Assembly (NCBI GenBank): GCA_963675135.1
Contig: OY776122.1
Coordinates: 16,414,881 to 16,478,880 of the forward strand
Direction: 5' to 3'
Origin: Galeopsis tetrahit
Lineage: Eukaryota; Streptophyta; Magnoliopsida; Lamiales; Lamiaceae
DNA length: 64,000 nt
Positions within the stretch are counted from its first letter, which is position 1; every line of letters starts with the position of its first letter. The position numbers were made by a program, and so were the translations under genes. Below are positions 32,500 through 43,200 of this stretch, piece after piece. The notes beneath the pieces are model-generated. The model saw nothing but the letters and a program-made list of their open reading frames with translations, did no database searches and was not told the origin of the DNA.

Positions 32500-34263
32500 A
32501 TTTGCTTGTCCTCAAGCAAAGAAAATCAAAACGTACAAGGGATAATTTCAATGGACAACCAACTCAAGAAATATAATGGAAAAATTTGCACGTATCACTT
32601 GAGAATCAAAGCAAGAAAAATTGGATTACTATTCTATAATTCTCAAAACTAGATTTCTGAGCCAAATTCATAAGTTGCTTGCCTATCTTAATAAACCACA
32701 AATTTCAATTCACATTTAACCACAAAATCTCATCAACTCTCGGTTACTCACACCACATTCATGATCCCTTAAAAATCTTGACTTAAGATCACTCGACTCA
32801 ATTCTCCTTCGAAGTTCAAATCCCATGGTACCCTTCTCCATTCAATTTTTTTTTCTTTCAAGAGGTCTGCAGCTTCTCTCCACTTTTCGGGTTTTAACTA
32901 AGTTTATTCATTTTTGAACAGTACTTAAGCCCCTGAAGCAGGTAGCTGTTTCTGCCTTTTTTTTTTTTTTTTTTCAAATGAGGTCCGCAACTCATCTCTA
33001 CTTTTCGAGTTTTAGCTAAGTTTATTCATTTATGAACACTTGAGCCCTCTAAAGTAAGTAGGCAGCTGTTTCAACCCCTCATTATTTTTTTCTCATTCAT
33101 CATTTTTTTTTTCAACTTCACTCTTTTTTTTTTCTCCAACCACATCATTCTTTTTTTTCAACTTAGGATACCAAATAAGATTCTTCACTTCTCAAGAAAA
33201 TCAATACAAGCTCACCAAAATCAAACAATCAAGTACACCATTTCAGAGCATGAATAAACCAAAAACCAATTCAATTTCAGGGCATAAGATATGAATATCA
33301 ACCGGGCTACTAATCAAGACTCACAACTCATGATTTTAGCAATTTAACAAAAATCTAATAATTAAAAACTTAGGCAAGTAACCAATTAGACATGCTTCAA
33401 ACACCAACACTTTTTTTTCACATAATTCCAATCAAGATAAAATCCTCTAAGAATAAATCACCCCCACTCAAATAGGTGCTAGTCTAAAAAAGCAAATATC
33501 ATATAGAAATGAAAAACAGAGTGGAACGGGGTACCAAATTCTACAGTGGTGGCGGGTGCTGAGCCACTACTGACATTTTTCGAACGGGGAGGCATCAGAT
33601 ATGTGAGAATCGGAGTAGACGGTGGTGTGATTGTGACGGACGCGGTGGCAAACAACAGGTGGGCGTGGCGCTGCAATCAGAAGGGTGCAGGCGGCGCTGC
33701 GATGTGGCAGAGGTGAACGCCAGTGGAGTCGGGCCACTAGCTGGGGTGGTTCGGCCGCTGTGTTCCGGCGATCAGTGGGCGGCGCAGGTTAAACCACCGT
33801 TGGAGGAGCGCGGCTGCTACGACGGATGGGTGCAGCAACTGAAGTCGTCGACCGAATTAATCGCGGCCTCTGCACTTCCGGTGAGAGGGAATGGGAGGCG
33901 CGGTATGTGGGCGGCGGAGCTCGGGTCAGATGCCCAGGTGGTCGGCGCGGTGAAGAGGATGAGGTAGGATTGCTGTTCACTTTCGTTCCAATTGACTCCA
34001 TTTCAGCTTGTTGGGCTTTTGCAATTTGGTGTATTGAATGGGCCTCCGATTTTTTTAATTAAATCAATGAGTAATGTAGGCCCAAAGTTAATTTCTTTAA
34101 ATAGCCCAATCAATTCAGCCCATCTGATGCTAAAAACGGAACATAGTCAGGAGAAGTCTTTTCTTAAGACATGCCCACGCCTTATCTTGCTACTTCAATT
34201 AAAGAAAAATTCCAGGAGAAGTCCTTGGTTAAGGCGTGCCCACGCCTTATCTGCATTCCTCTT
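32500..34263 (-). other. Non-coding interior of the LARD-like element
   Basis: Contains two degenerate ~120-bp repeats (32860-32960 and 32980-33090, sharing TAAGTTTATTCATTTWTGAACA and CAGCTGTTTC), several poly-T runs, and a GC-rich patch at about 33540-33960 without a credible gene. Two near copies of CTTGG/TTAAGACATGCCCACGCCTTATCT occur at 34160 and 34230. Confidence 0.55.
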
Positions 34264-35130
34264 CTAATCTTCAAACACACAAAAACGAAAAAAAAAAAAA
34301 CTAAATAAACATTGGGTTGCCTCCCAATAAGCGCCTTTTCTTAAGGTCGTTGGCTCGACAATCAACTTCTCTTTCACGTAATAGGAGTAAAATAATTCTT
34401 CACATCTAGTGGCATCTTCCATCGAGAGGAGATGCTCTCTCCCATCAAACTTTTTCCATTCCAATAACCTTATTTTGTTGGTAAACAACTCATTCAGTAG
34501 TTTGACATATCTTGGTAGTGGCTTTTCTATCGGATCAAACAAAGGTGCCTGAATTACATCCATCCGATATATGTCAATCATATGCTGCTTTTTATTCTCT
34601 TTTTCATCGTCCTGGACCTTGCAAGGAAATACAGATGGATTAGAAATAATAGCAAATGATTCACATGAATTCACCTTAATTTCCATTCCAGGTTCCTTGA
34701 CACATATAGGTCCAGTGTCTGTTTCTGCACCACAATTTTCATAATCAACCCACTCAGATTCTAAATCATCCTTGTTCGTAGAATTTTCTAAATAATGTTC
34801 ATCATCTGTTTCAAATTCTCTCTCAATCTTGCTATCTTGGGCATGTTCTACAACAATATCCACTTGAGTTTCACTCCATTGTGGTTGCAATTGGATTATG
34901 ACATTCGTCATTTGGCTCAGTTGCACTTCCATACTCTTTTGCCTAGACTCCATACTCTTTTTCCTAGATTCCATACTCTTTTGTCTAGACTCTGAGTCCC
35001 TTACGAATGCTTGTGTATATTCATGAAATTCCTCAACATTGGCTTCCATGGACTTCAACAAATCAGCCAGTGATTGTTCAAAGCTCCTCTCATCACTGTT
35101 TTGTTCATCCACCAAGCTCGTATGTGCCAA
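34264..35130 (-). CDS. Protein of unknown function in the LARD-like element
   Basis: 288 codons, the only long frame inside this element. Near the N-terminus ESRQKSMESRKKSMESRQKS is a short tandem repeat with helical, coiled-coil character, followed by QLSQMTNVIIQLQ, reminiscent of the coiled region near the end of Athila-type gag. The middle is acidic; a basic segment (EKPLPRYVKLLNELFTNKIR) follows. I do not recognise a catalytic motif. The upstream frame at 35105-35347 overlaps it by 26 bp in another phase and may be its original N-terminus, separated by a frameshift. Confidence 0.5.
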   Translation of the reverse strand: MAHTSLVDEQNSDERSFEQSLADLLKSMEANVEEFHEYTQAFVRDSESRQKSMESRKKSMESRQKSMEVQLSQMTNVIIQLQPQWSETQVDIVVEHAQDSKIEREFETDDEHYLENSTNKDDLESEWVDYENCGAETDTGPICVKEPGMEIKVNSCESFAIISNPSVFPCKVQDDEKENKKQHMIDIYRMDVIQAPLFDPIEKPLPRYVKLLNELFTNKIRLLEWKKFDGREHLLSMEDATRCEELFYSYYVKEKLIVEPTTLRKGAYWEATQCLFSFFFFRFCVFED

Positions 35131-35347
35131 CTGATTTCTCTGTTGAAAAATTCAACGTGTTCAACTCTATATTTCTCAACAACTCTTCAAATGAGGGTTC
35201 AGAGTTTTGCTCAAAGTTAATCCACCCACCATTACCATAAGTCCTCTCATAATTTCTTAATAGTTGAGGCCTTTGATCATGGTATGGTTTCCAATAATCG
35301 TCATTGGAGTAAGTGCCTTGGTAGTTCTCATACCTGAAGTCATACAT
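35105..35347 (-). CDS. Tyr/Asn-rich small frame upstream of the LARD ORF
   Basis: 80 codons starting MYDFRYENYQGTYSNDDYW, rich in Tyr, Asn and Arg. It lies where an element's gag-like ORF would begin relative to the primer site, and runs toward the 288-codon frame in a different phase. It is either the separate first ORF or the N-terminal part of one ORF broken by a frameshift. No known domain recognised. Confidence 0.4.
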   Translation of the reverse strand: MYDFRYENYQGTYSNDDYWKPYHDQRPQLLRNYERTYGNGGWINFEQNSEPSFEELLRNIELNTLNFSTEKSVGTYELGG

Positions 35348-35581
35348 AGCACAAAGAATAGAGAGAACAAAATTGCAAACAATCTATAAAACCTGAACAA
35401 AGAGACACTGAAGGGTAAGTGTTAGTAGAAATATGCTAAACAGAAACAATGAAAACACTAGCAGCGTGAAATCAATTTTTTTTGGGGATTTTCAAAATCT
35501 TTTATTTTTTTTTTTGGATTTTTTCAGAATTTTTTTTACAGGAATTAAAAACACAAAAAATTCAATCAAATTTACAACCAT

Positions 35582-35600
35582 TCCCCGGCAACGGCGCAAA
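35582..35600 (-). promoter_or_regulatory. Primer-binding site of the LARD-like element
   Basis: On the minus strand TTTGCGCCGTTGCCGGGGA lies 3 bp after the LTR end ACACCA. It differs by one base from the site commonly used by Athila/Tat gypsy elements and attributed to tRNA-Asp. Confidence 0.8.
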
Positions 35601-35603
35601 ATT

Positions 35604-36874
35604 TGGTGTGCTGTCGCTGGCACCCAAAAATAATTACCTTAAATACCCATTATGTAGTAGAGTAAGCAAGGGTCGATCCCACAGGGAATGGTGAAATTCA
35701 ATTGAATAAATTGTGTACGAAAGCAATAAAAATGGGGGAAGTTTTGTTGGTGGTTTCTAACTAACTACTAGAAAGCATGAAAAATAAAAGTAAGCAATAA
35801 AAATAAACAAGAATCAAATATAAAGAACGATCTAGCCCTCAGATTGCTTCCACTTGAATAATTTAACCAATTTAATCAGTGAACCCGGTAATCTCAATTT
35901 AATTTCAAATCTTATCCCTAAGTCAGTGGTACGACCAAACTAACTCGAATTGTTTCTTAAGTTTAATTAATTAGAAAGTACGACCCCTAATTAATCTATT
36001 CCTACGAATAACCCTAAAACATGTATTTAAGGTTCAACTCGAGAAACGCATTCAAGATCTAAAACAATAGAATAAACTAGACCATGAATACGAGACGCTC
36101 GTTTCATGCAACCTAGACGTTATTATCCCCTAAGGTGTTCTGCCTTAGTTGCTACGATATCCACAATAATATAACAATTACGGATTCTACATCGTGAATT
36201 AACTAGAATTGATAACAAATAAACTCGGATGACCAGTCCTAATAAATCTATTAATCAAAACATGCTTCGCATAAAATCAAATAATAACAAAATCAAAATA
36301 TAAATTAAAATAAATCGTTAATCGCTTAATTAAAAAGGCATAACTAAATAAAGGTTCACATCCTCGGGCTAGAGTAAAGAAAATTAGGTACGCATAAGTA
36401 TCAAAATAACATGAGTAAACCAAGAATTCATAAGAAGATAAAATTAAAACTAAAAAAGAATTATCTTCCTTCTCTTCGATCGTGCACGCCCAGGCTGCCT
36501 TCTGCCTCTCCCCAGCTGCCTGCTTCAATTCCCACGGCTCACAAGTCTCTTTTCTCTCTTCAATCTTTTTTCTTTATAAAACCCTCACACGGCCCACTTC
36601 ACATTGGACTTCCTCTCCAAAAATTATCTCTTGCATAAGTTATGACATGGGCCTAAAATATGGGCTTCTCAAACTTAACCAATTTCTTCTCACACCCTCT
36701 CTTCTCTTAATTATTTAAAATGCTTCAATTTCACCTGATTTAAATAAGAAATTAAAATATCAAGGTAATTGAAAGACATATAATAATAAGTCGGAGAACG
36801 CAATAAAATCTCAAATTAATTCTCAAATAATATCTAATTAAAGCACAAAAGTATGCAATAATCTCGACTCATCA
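35604..36874 (-). repeat. 5' LTR (right copy) of the LARD-like element
   Basis: 1,271 bp, about 97.5% identical by hand count to the left copy. Confidence 0.93.
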
Positions 36875-36948
36875 GTGTACCTCATAAAACCAGCTGTAAG
36901 GATTATTATTTGAGTTATTTCTATACCCAACCACCAAATACTCACATT

Positions 36949-37006
<58 letters not shown>
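36949..37006. repeat. Compound (CA)n(TA)n microsatellite
   Basis: About 11 CA units followed by about 18 TA units inside the hAT element's right half. Confidence 0.95.
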
Positions 37007-37007
<1 letters not shown>

Positions 37008-37370
37008 CTTCAAGAAAAACTCCAAGCTTATTCTAAAAACGTAAATGGCCACCAGAAACGGTAGAGGTTTACGACGCCAAAAACCAAGACGGCCAAGTCA
37101 CGGTGAGCGCCTTCACCAATTTTTCGGGATCTCAATCTATGGCCGTCGAAAAACTTGAATTCATGGTGCACGAAGAGTCCATGGCCGTTGAAATTCTGGA
37201 GAAGACAAGAAAAAAAAAAGAGAGAAACCGCCAAACCGGCGGTTAAAAAACCGAACCGTAACCGGCTTGTTACGGTTCGGTTTCGGTTACTAATTTTTGA
37301 AAACTGTAACCGCCGATTTCGGTTAACCGAAACCGACGGTTCGCAACCGTTGTGCATGTCTAATGATCTA

Positions 37371-37681
37371 CAAACATTCTTAGAAGGGATTGGATTTACT
37401 CGTACACGATCTGACAAGTCTCTATTTGTGTATAATAAATCTGGTGTTATTGCATTTTCTTGTGTATGTTGATGATCTGATTCTCATAAGAAACAACACT
37501 CCCTTCCTTTCTCAAGTGGCTAAAGACCTTGGTACAAATTTCATAGTGAAAGATTTGGGCCCTCTTTCCTACTTTTTAGGGGTTGAAGTGATTCGTACCA
37601 AGAAATCATGCTTTCTCTCTCTACGAAAGTATGTGGTTGACCTTCTTACATGATATAACATGATCACCTCCAAGCCAGTTC
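37371..37681 (+). pseudogene. Ale-type copia RT, second fragment
   Basis: Continues the RT interrupted at 30842: GFTRTRSDKSLFVY, then the catalytic VYVDDLILI reached by a frameshift near 37465, then KDLGPLSYFLGVEV and a stop near 37650. It ends in the AAACT duplicated by the SIRE-type insertion. Confidence 0.88.
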
Positions 37682-38279
37682 AAACTTGTAGATGTTTTTA
37701 ATTCTTAAATGCCTTAACATTATCAACAACATCTTAATTTGACCTTCCGAGATTTTTTCTAAGTCTTTTCTGAAATGCTACATTAAATGTTGTCGCATTT
37801 CTAGCAGGATCTAGAAGCTTCTACAAGGATCTGGAACCTGGAAGATTCCAGAACATTGCAGAACGTGCTAGACCACCTTGGAACCATTTAGAACGACCTG
37901 GAGCATGCTAGAAGGATCTAGAAAGATCATGGAAGTTGAGCTCCTAAAAAATAGGACCTCAATGTGGAAGCCTCTAGAATTCGCATACCACCTCTATAAA
38001 TACCGATTGAAGGCTTCATAATTCAGTGTGTTCTATTCGAGCAATATCCTAGACCGAGCGTTCATCCCTGTTAGGAAATTGTGGCCAATAGTTCTACATT
38101 TTAGATCATACGTTGTATACCACCCGTATGGCTGTGTGTCTTCTTATCTATTGAGAGTATAATCATTAGATAGGCTAGGCATTTCGACAGTGTATAATTT
38201 ATACACTTAGTTCGTTTTCTAGACTTGGCACCTGCCTCGTTTATAGTTTCGTTGTGAAAGTTATTGTTGTAACATTTGT

Positions 38280-39896
38280 CTGAACTATTAGTTAAAAAAG
38301 ATCAGCTCGCACGCTCAACTCAAAGTATGAGTCGCCGCACTCGTTACAAGTCACTCAACACTCGTAAATCACTATCAACTAACCCTAATATCACCACATG
38401 TGACCTGACTATAAACCATCCTATCCCTCCACATGGACAGGCCCATTGGAGGGTATAGTCGAAATGAAACAACACTCCTATCGAACTAAAAACAAAACAG
38501 TAGTATATAGCAACACCACTACTGCCCTAGCATCTATCCTATCATGCCAACTACTGCCCTTTTCCAGAAAATAGCTCCTGGTCAACGAGCAGCAACAATA
38601 CTCAATGAAATTCTACTCAGCCGAAATCTTTCGAGGCTGTTCTTGCCCCCTTTCCTACATCCGAATGCCTTCCATTGCTGCTCTTCGTGTGCTGTTGCAG
38701 CCCTTGCCCTGAATTCATCTCATTAACTCCCCCTTGCCCATTATCAAATGTTCGACCATCTTCCTCCTCACCCTTTCCTCCGTTTTGAATGTCTAGCATA
38801 GGCTGGTCATCCTCCTCCACATGGTCCATATCATCGTCCATATCCCTCAAAGCATCAAATCTCCCACCACTTGCTCCAGCCGTCTTGCCTCCACTTGACG
38901 TGCTAGCATCCTTATCTTCTGCCCCAGCTGGACCACTTCGGCTCTTCCCCTTAAATTTGATAAACCCCATTTCATCAACCTCCCTATTCTTAATCGTCTT
39001 GCCCTTCGACTCTCCTACTTTTCCCTTCGACTCCCCAACTTTCTCCTTAGGTTTGTTAGGCGTTCTTATAATCGGATTGCACATATCCGTCGTGTGCCCC
39101 AGTTTTTTACATTTGCTACAAAACTGTGGCTCAAACTCATACTCCACTGATTGTGTCCACTCTTTGACATCCCCAATCTTCACCCCTATCTCCCTAACAA
39201 GCGGCTTGGCCGCATCCACCTCAACTAGTACTCTAACGTACGAGACCCGATCCTTTGTATTTGAGACCTTATCCGTATACAATGGCTTTCCCACGAACGA
39301 GGCAATGATTTCCACGGCCTTGTTGTTCCAACAATGCATAGGCAAACTCCGAAGCTTCACCCAAACTGGCATGATACTGATTTCACATTCGCTAAAATCG
39401 AAGCCAATTGGCATCTTTTTTAACATCAAATTTCTGCCCCAAATGGAATAGGGCCCTCCATTGAGAACAGTGTCCAGGTCTGCCTCCGTTTCAAAGCAAA
39501 ACATAATCCATCCCGAATCGTGCCTTTTAATCTCATGAGGCACCTTCCAATCCTTACATAGATTCTTCAGCGCCTGGAATCCTGGGAAGCGACCGAGGAA
39601 GTAACCTATTAACGTGTTGTCCCATTCTGTCGAGACCAATTCCATAGGAATAAACGCCTTGTTGGCGGTGGGCTGCACAAAGTTGAGCTTGTATTCTTCT
39701 TTGAGTATCCTATTACCTCGAACGCTTGCTGGAATTTGCCCATTCACCCAAGCGTTTGGATGCTTCTTCATTTCTGGATTAATTCCAGCAGCTACTCCTC
39801 TCTTACATTCGTCCATTTTCTGACCTCTCTTCATACGTTCTTCATGGCGATTTCCAGATTTTTCGAAGTATCCAGAATTAAAGAAAGGGAAGTCCT
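38280..39896 (-). mobile_element. LINE derivative carrying only ORF1
   Basis: The insert is flanked by a perfect 17-bp duplication ATTGTTGTAACATTTGT (38263-38279 and 39897-39913), while the equivalent site in the 3' LTR is uninterrupted. It reads on the minus strand: about 60 bp leader, ORF1, about 340 bp 3' part. No ORF2 (endonuclease/RT) is present, and no poly(A) tail is seen at its 3' end, which is TTTTTTAACTAATAGTTCAG. Confidence 0.85.
38617..39834 (-). CDS. LINE ORF1 protein (DUF4283 and CCHC zinc knuckle)
   Basis: An uninterrupted 405-codon frame. Residues about 70-210 match the DUF4283 RNA-binding-like region of plant L1 ORF1 proteins (GYFLGRFPGFQAL, GPYSIWGRNLMLKKM, PVWVKLRSLPMHCW). 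A CCHC zinc knuckle CSKCKKLGHTTDMC follows at 239-252, then a basic and an acidic/Gly-rich tail. In plant LINEs this protein coats the element RNA and is normally followed by ORF2. Here the frame ends normally at 38617 but ORF2 is absent. It is notable that the frame is fully open although the element is non-autonomous. Confidence 0.88.
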   Translation of the reverse strand: MKRGQKMDECKRGVAAGINPEMKKHPNAWVNGQIPASVRGNRILKEEYKLNFVQPTANKAFIPMELVSTEWDNTLIGYFLGRFPGFQALKNLCKDWKVPHEIKRHDSGWIMFCFETEADLDTVLNGGPYSIWGRNLMLKKMPIGFDFSECEISIMPVWVKLRSLPMHCWNNKAVEIIASFVGKPLYTDKVSNTKDRVSYVRVLVEVDAAKPLVREIGVKIGDVKEWTQSVEYEFEPQFCSKCKKLGHTTDMCNPIIRTPNKPKEKVGESKGKVGESKGKTIKNREVDEMGFIKFKGKSRSGPAGAEDKDASTSSGGKTAGASGGRFDALRDMDDDMDHVEEDDQPMLDIQNGGKGEEEDGRTFDNGQGGVNEMNSGQGLQQHTKSSNGRHSDVGKGARTASKDFG

Positions 39897-40150
39897 ATTG
39901 TTGTAACATTTGTACTTGAAGATAAGTATTGATTTACGCTATAAGGCAGACATAGATTTTTATTTATAAAATATATGTTAAAAATATTTCCATTGTGTCT
40001 CGTTTGTTTTTAGTGTTTCAAGTCTTCCGCTGTGTATCTTAATTTCTGATATTCTGTTAGAGTCAGTGTTGCACTATTTATCTCAACATTCTGTGCAACA
40101 TTTATCTACTTATACTTAAACACTTTTATACACCCCAGCACACTTTCAGT

Positions 40151-40162
40151 TGGTATCAGAGC
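40151..40162 (+). promoter_or_regulatory. Primer-binding site of the SIRE-type element
   Basis: TGGTATCAGAGC, complementary to the 3' end of initiator-Met tRNA, 2 bp after the 5' LTR. Confidence 0.9.
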
Positions 40163-40222
40163 TGATACCTAACGACACTAGGTTAGATCTTTGGTCAAAT
40201 GTGTTTTTAGTTTAGGTTAGCA

Positions 40223-43200
40223 ATGGAAACACATCACATATCCACTGCACTTAGGCCACCCGTTTTAGATGGTTCGAATTATGCTTATTGGAAGCCTAAG
40301 ATGCGTATGTACATCAAGTCAATTGATGAACGTGCTTGGAGGACTGTACTTACAGGCTGGGAAGCTCCAAAAAGACCAGCAGATGCAGATGGTGAAGTTC
40401 AACTCAAAAGAGAAGTTGATTAGACGGCTGATGAAATAACAACAACAGGCTACAACTCTAAAGCTTTAAATGCTATTTTTACTTCTGTTGATGTTTCAAT
40501 GTTTAAAATTATATCTAATTGTTCTACTTCTAAAGATGCATGGGACAGGTTGCAAGAGCATTGTGAGGGTTCAGACTGTGTTCGAAGGACTAAGCTTCGA
40601 CTGTTGGGGACAAAGTTTGAGAATCTCTGAATGAAGGAAGATGAAACCATTTCATCCTACAATGAAAGGTTAAGTAAGATAATCAATGAATCACATTCTC
40701 TTGGTGACCCTATTTCTAATGTTAGAGTAGTTCATAAGATATTAAGATCTGTTCCTAAAAGATTTGATGCTAAAATTTGTGCTATTGAAGAGGCAAAAAA
40801 TACAGATACATTAAGTCAAAATGAGTTAGTGAGTATTCTTAGAACATATGAAATAAACACTAATCAAGTTGATGAAAATGATGCTGATAAGAAAGTTGTG
40901 GTTTTTAAAGGGGAAACATCAAACATTTCTGAGATTCAACCTATCATTACTGAAGTTGATTCTGATGAAGAATTGCTTGATAAATGTCCCAAGGATCCTA
41001 ACAACATTGCCTTACTTACTAAGCACTTTAATAAGTTTCTTAAGAAATCTGTGAACAAATCTAGCAACATTCAGCCTAAGATTCAAATCAACACATCAAC
41101 ACCTCAACCAGAAAGGAGGAAAGGTCAATTCACACCAAGACCATCAAAGAGTGAAGGTAAACCAAGGTATGATCCTGAATTTCGAAAATCAGTTCAATGC
41201 AATGCTTGTTCTTGTTATGGCCATTATGCAAATGAATGTGCCAATACTAGACTTAAGCAAAAACTGAATTTTAGTGCTACCTTGAGTGATGATTCTGATG
41301 ATGATCTTGATGAATTAAATCAGAATGAATATTCTAATTTTACCAGAATTGATTATAATGATTCCTCAGATGATGATCTGGATGAAACAGATTCTGATAC
41401 AGTACCTGATGCTTCAACATCTACAACAACATCAAAATAGAGTCGCCCAGATTTGAACTGTTTTAATGGTTTAGTTGATGATGCAGGAAAAAGGACTGAT
41501 GACAACGAATACCAAAAGCTGTTAGATGATTGGAAGAATCAGAAACTCACCATTGATTCTCTGAATAAAAGGAATAAGGATCTGATAGACACAATCACCA
41601 AGCTAGAAGTTATTCTTACCAAAAGAGATCTGGAAATCTGTAACTTAAAGGAGAGACTGATAAATTCTACTTTATGTTTCAAGAAATATTCCAAGAGTGC
41701 TTCTGAGGTAAATAATGCTATAGCTACTGGTAAGTCTATCAATCATGGATTAGGCTATGATGGTACTACTGCTTCTATTTCTGATAAATTTAGAAAACCT
41801 GTGAAATTTGTTAAGGTAAATGTTGACACATCTGGTGCAACATCTGCAGAAACAGAGTCTCACAAGGTTAAAAGGAAGTATATCTGTCATTACTGTTTCA
41901 AAATTGGTCACATTCGTCCTTACTGTATAAAGTTGTTTGAAGAACAGAAAAACTTGAAAATGCTGCATAAGAAACTGTCACATCCTGCTAAACAGTTTTT
42001 GAAATCTGCATGGAAACCAAAAGCTACCTATAATGTTGTTCATACCTCCTTAAAAGCATGTCTACCTGACTTATGGTACTTTGATAGTGGTTGTTCTAAA
42101 CATATGACAGGTCGTATTGACTTCTTATCTGATTATGTGACCTTGAATAGTGGTATTGTTACATATAGTGGAGGTTCTAAAGGAAAGATTGTTGGTAAAG
42201 GAACTTTGAATGTTGATGGTTTTCCTAAGCTTAAAAATGTATTACATGTTGATGGCTTACTTGCAAATCTGATTAGCATTAGTCAACTTTGTGATGATAA
42301 TTTGCATGTGAAATTTGATAAAGATTCATGTTATGTTCTTAATAAAGATGAAGTTTGTATCATGACTGGTACTAGGTCAGCTGATAATTGCTATCTTATT
42401 GGAACAAATATGTGTAACTTGTCAAAACATGATGAAAATGTTCTATGGCATCAAAGATTGGGTCATGCAAATTACAGAACAATGAAAAAGCTAATCAAAG
42501 TAGATGCAGTAAAAGGAATTCCAGAACTGAGGTTTCACAACACCACTGTATGTGGACCATGCCAAAAAGGTAAGCAAGTAAGAATGTCACACAAAATGCT
42601 GTCACATTGTACTACACATCGATACTTTGAATTACTGCACATGGATTTGATGGGTCCTATGGAAACTGAAAGCATTGGAGGAAAGAGGTATTCCTTAGTT
42701 GTGGTAGATGATTTTTCTAGATATACCTGGGTAGAGTCTTTGAGAGACAAATCTGAAGCATTTGCTGCATTTAAAATTCTTTATAAGAGGTTCAAAAATG
42801 TGTTTAACTTGAAAGTTGGCCGTATTAGAACTGATCATGGTAGGGAATTTGAAAACAGCATGTTTAATGATTTCTGTGATAAAAAGGGTATCTTGCAAGA
42901 ATATTCTTCTCCTAAAACTCCACAACAAAATGGAATTGTTGAAAGAAAGAATAGAACTTTATAAGAAATGGCAAGAGTTATTCTTACATCCAAATGTCTT
43001 GCTAAGAAATTTTGGGGAGAAGCATTGAATACTGCATGCCATATTATTAATAGGGTTTTTATTCGTTCTGACACTAATCAAACACTTTATGAGATTTTGA
43101 ACAACAGAAAACCTAATGTGAAATATTTTCATGTATTTGGTTGTGTGTGTTATATTTTGAATGATAGGGATCAACTTCATAAGTTTGATTCTAAAAGTGA

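Larger units (their letters stand above)
31210..36874 (-). mobile_element. Non-autonomous LTR retrotransposon (LARD-like), minus orientation
   Basis: Two 1,271-bp LTRs (31210-32480 and 35604-36874) bound a 3.1-kb interior and are flanked by GTGTA (31205-31209 and 36875-36879). On the minus strand the 5' LTR is the right copy. A primer site TTTGCGCCGTTGCCGGGGA follows it (35582-35600), and a polypurine tract TTAAGTGTGGGGGGATT (32481-32497) precedes the 3' LTR. By hand count the LTRs differ at about 30 positions (2-2.5%). No protease, RT or integrase is present, so it depends on another element, probably of the gypsy Athila/Tat type judging from the primer site. Confidence 0.93.
30851..37362. 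mobile_element. hAT element containing a nested LTR retrotransposon
   Basis: Ends TAGACACGCGCAAAACCGAA and GCAACCGTTGTGCATGTCTA are flanked by a perfect 8-bp duplication ATGATCTA (30843-30850 and 37363-37370). Subterminal regions carry many AACCG/CGGTT motifs. Without the LTR element at 31210-36874 (and one copy of its duplication) it is about 840 bp and non-autonomous. Its right half holds a CA/TA microsatellite and an unexplained 57-codon open stretch (37047-37217). Confidence 0.92.
37687..40148 (+). repeat. 5' LTR of the SIRE-type element, split by a LINE
   Basis: The LTR occupies 37687-38279 and resumes at 39914-40148 after the LINE and its duplicated target; about 828 bp without the insertion. 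A TATA box TATAAATA lies at 37995-38002. Confidence 0.9.

Noticed and set aside
33659..33967. 102-codon frame in the LARD-like element
   Set aside because: GC-rich patch with overlapping frames on both strands and no recognisable motif.
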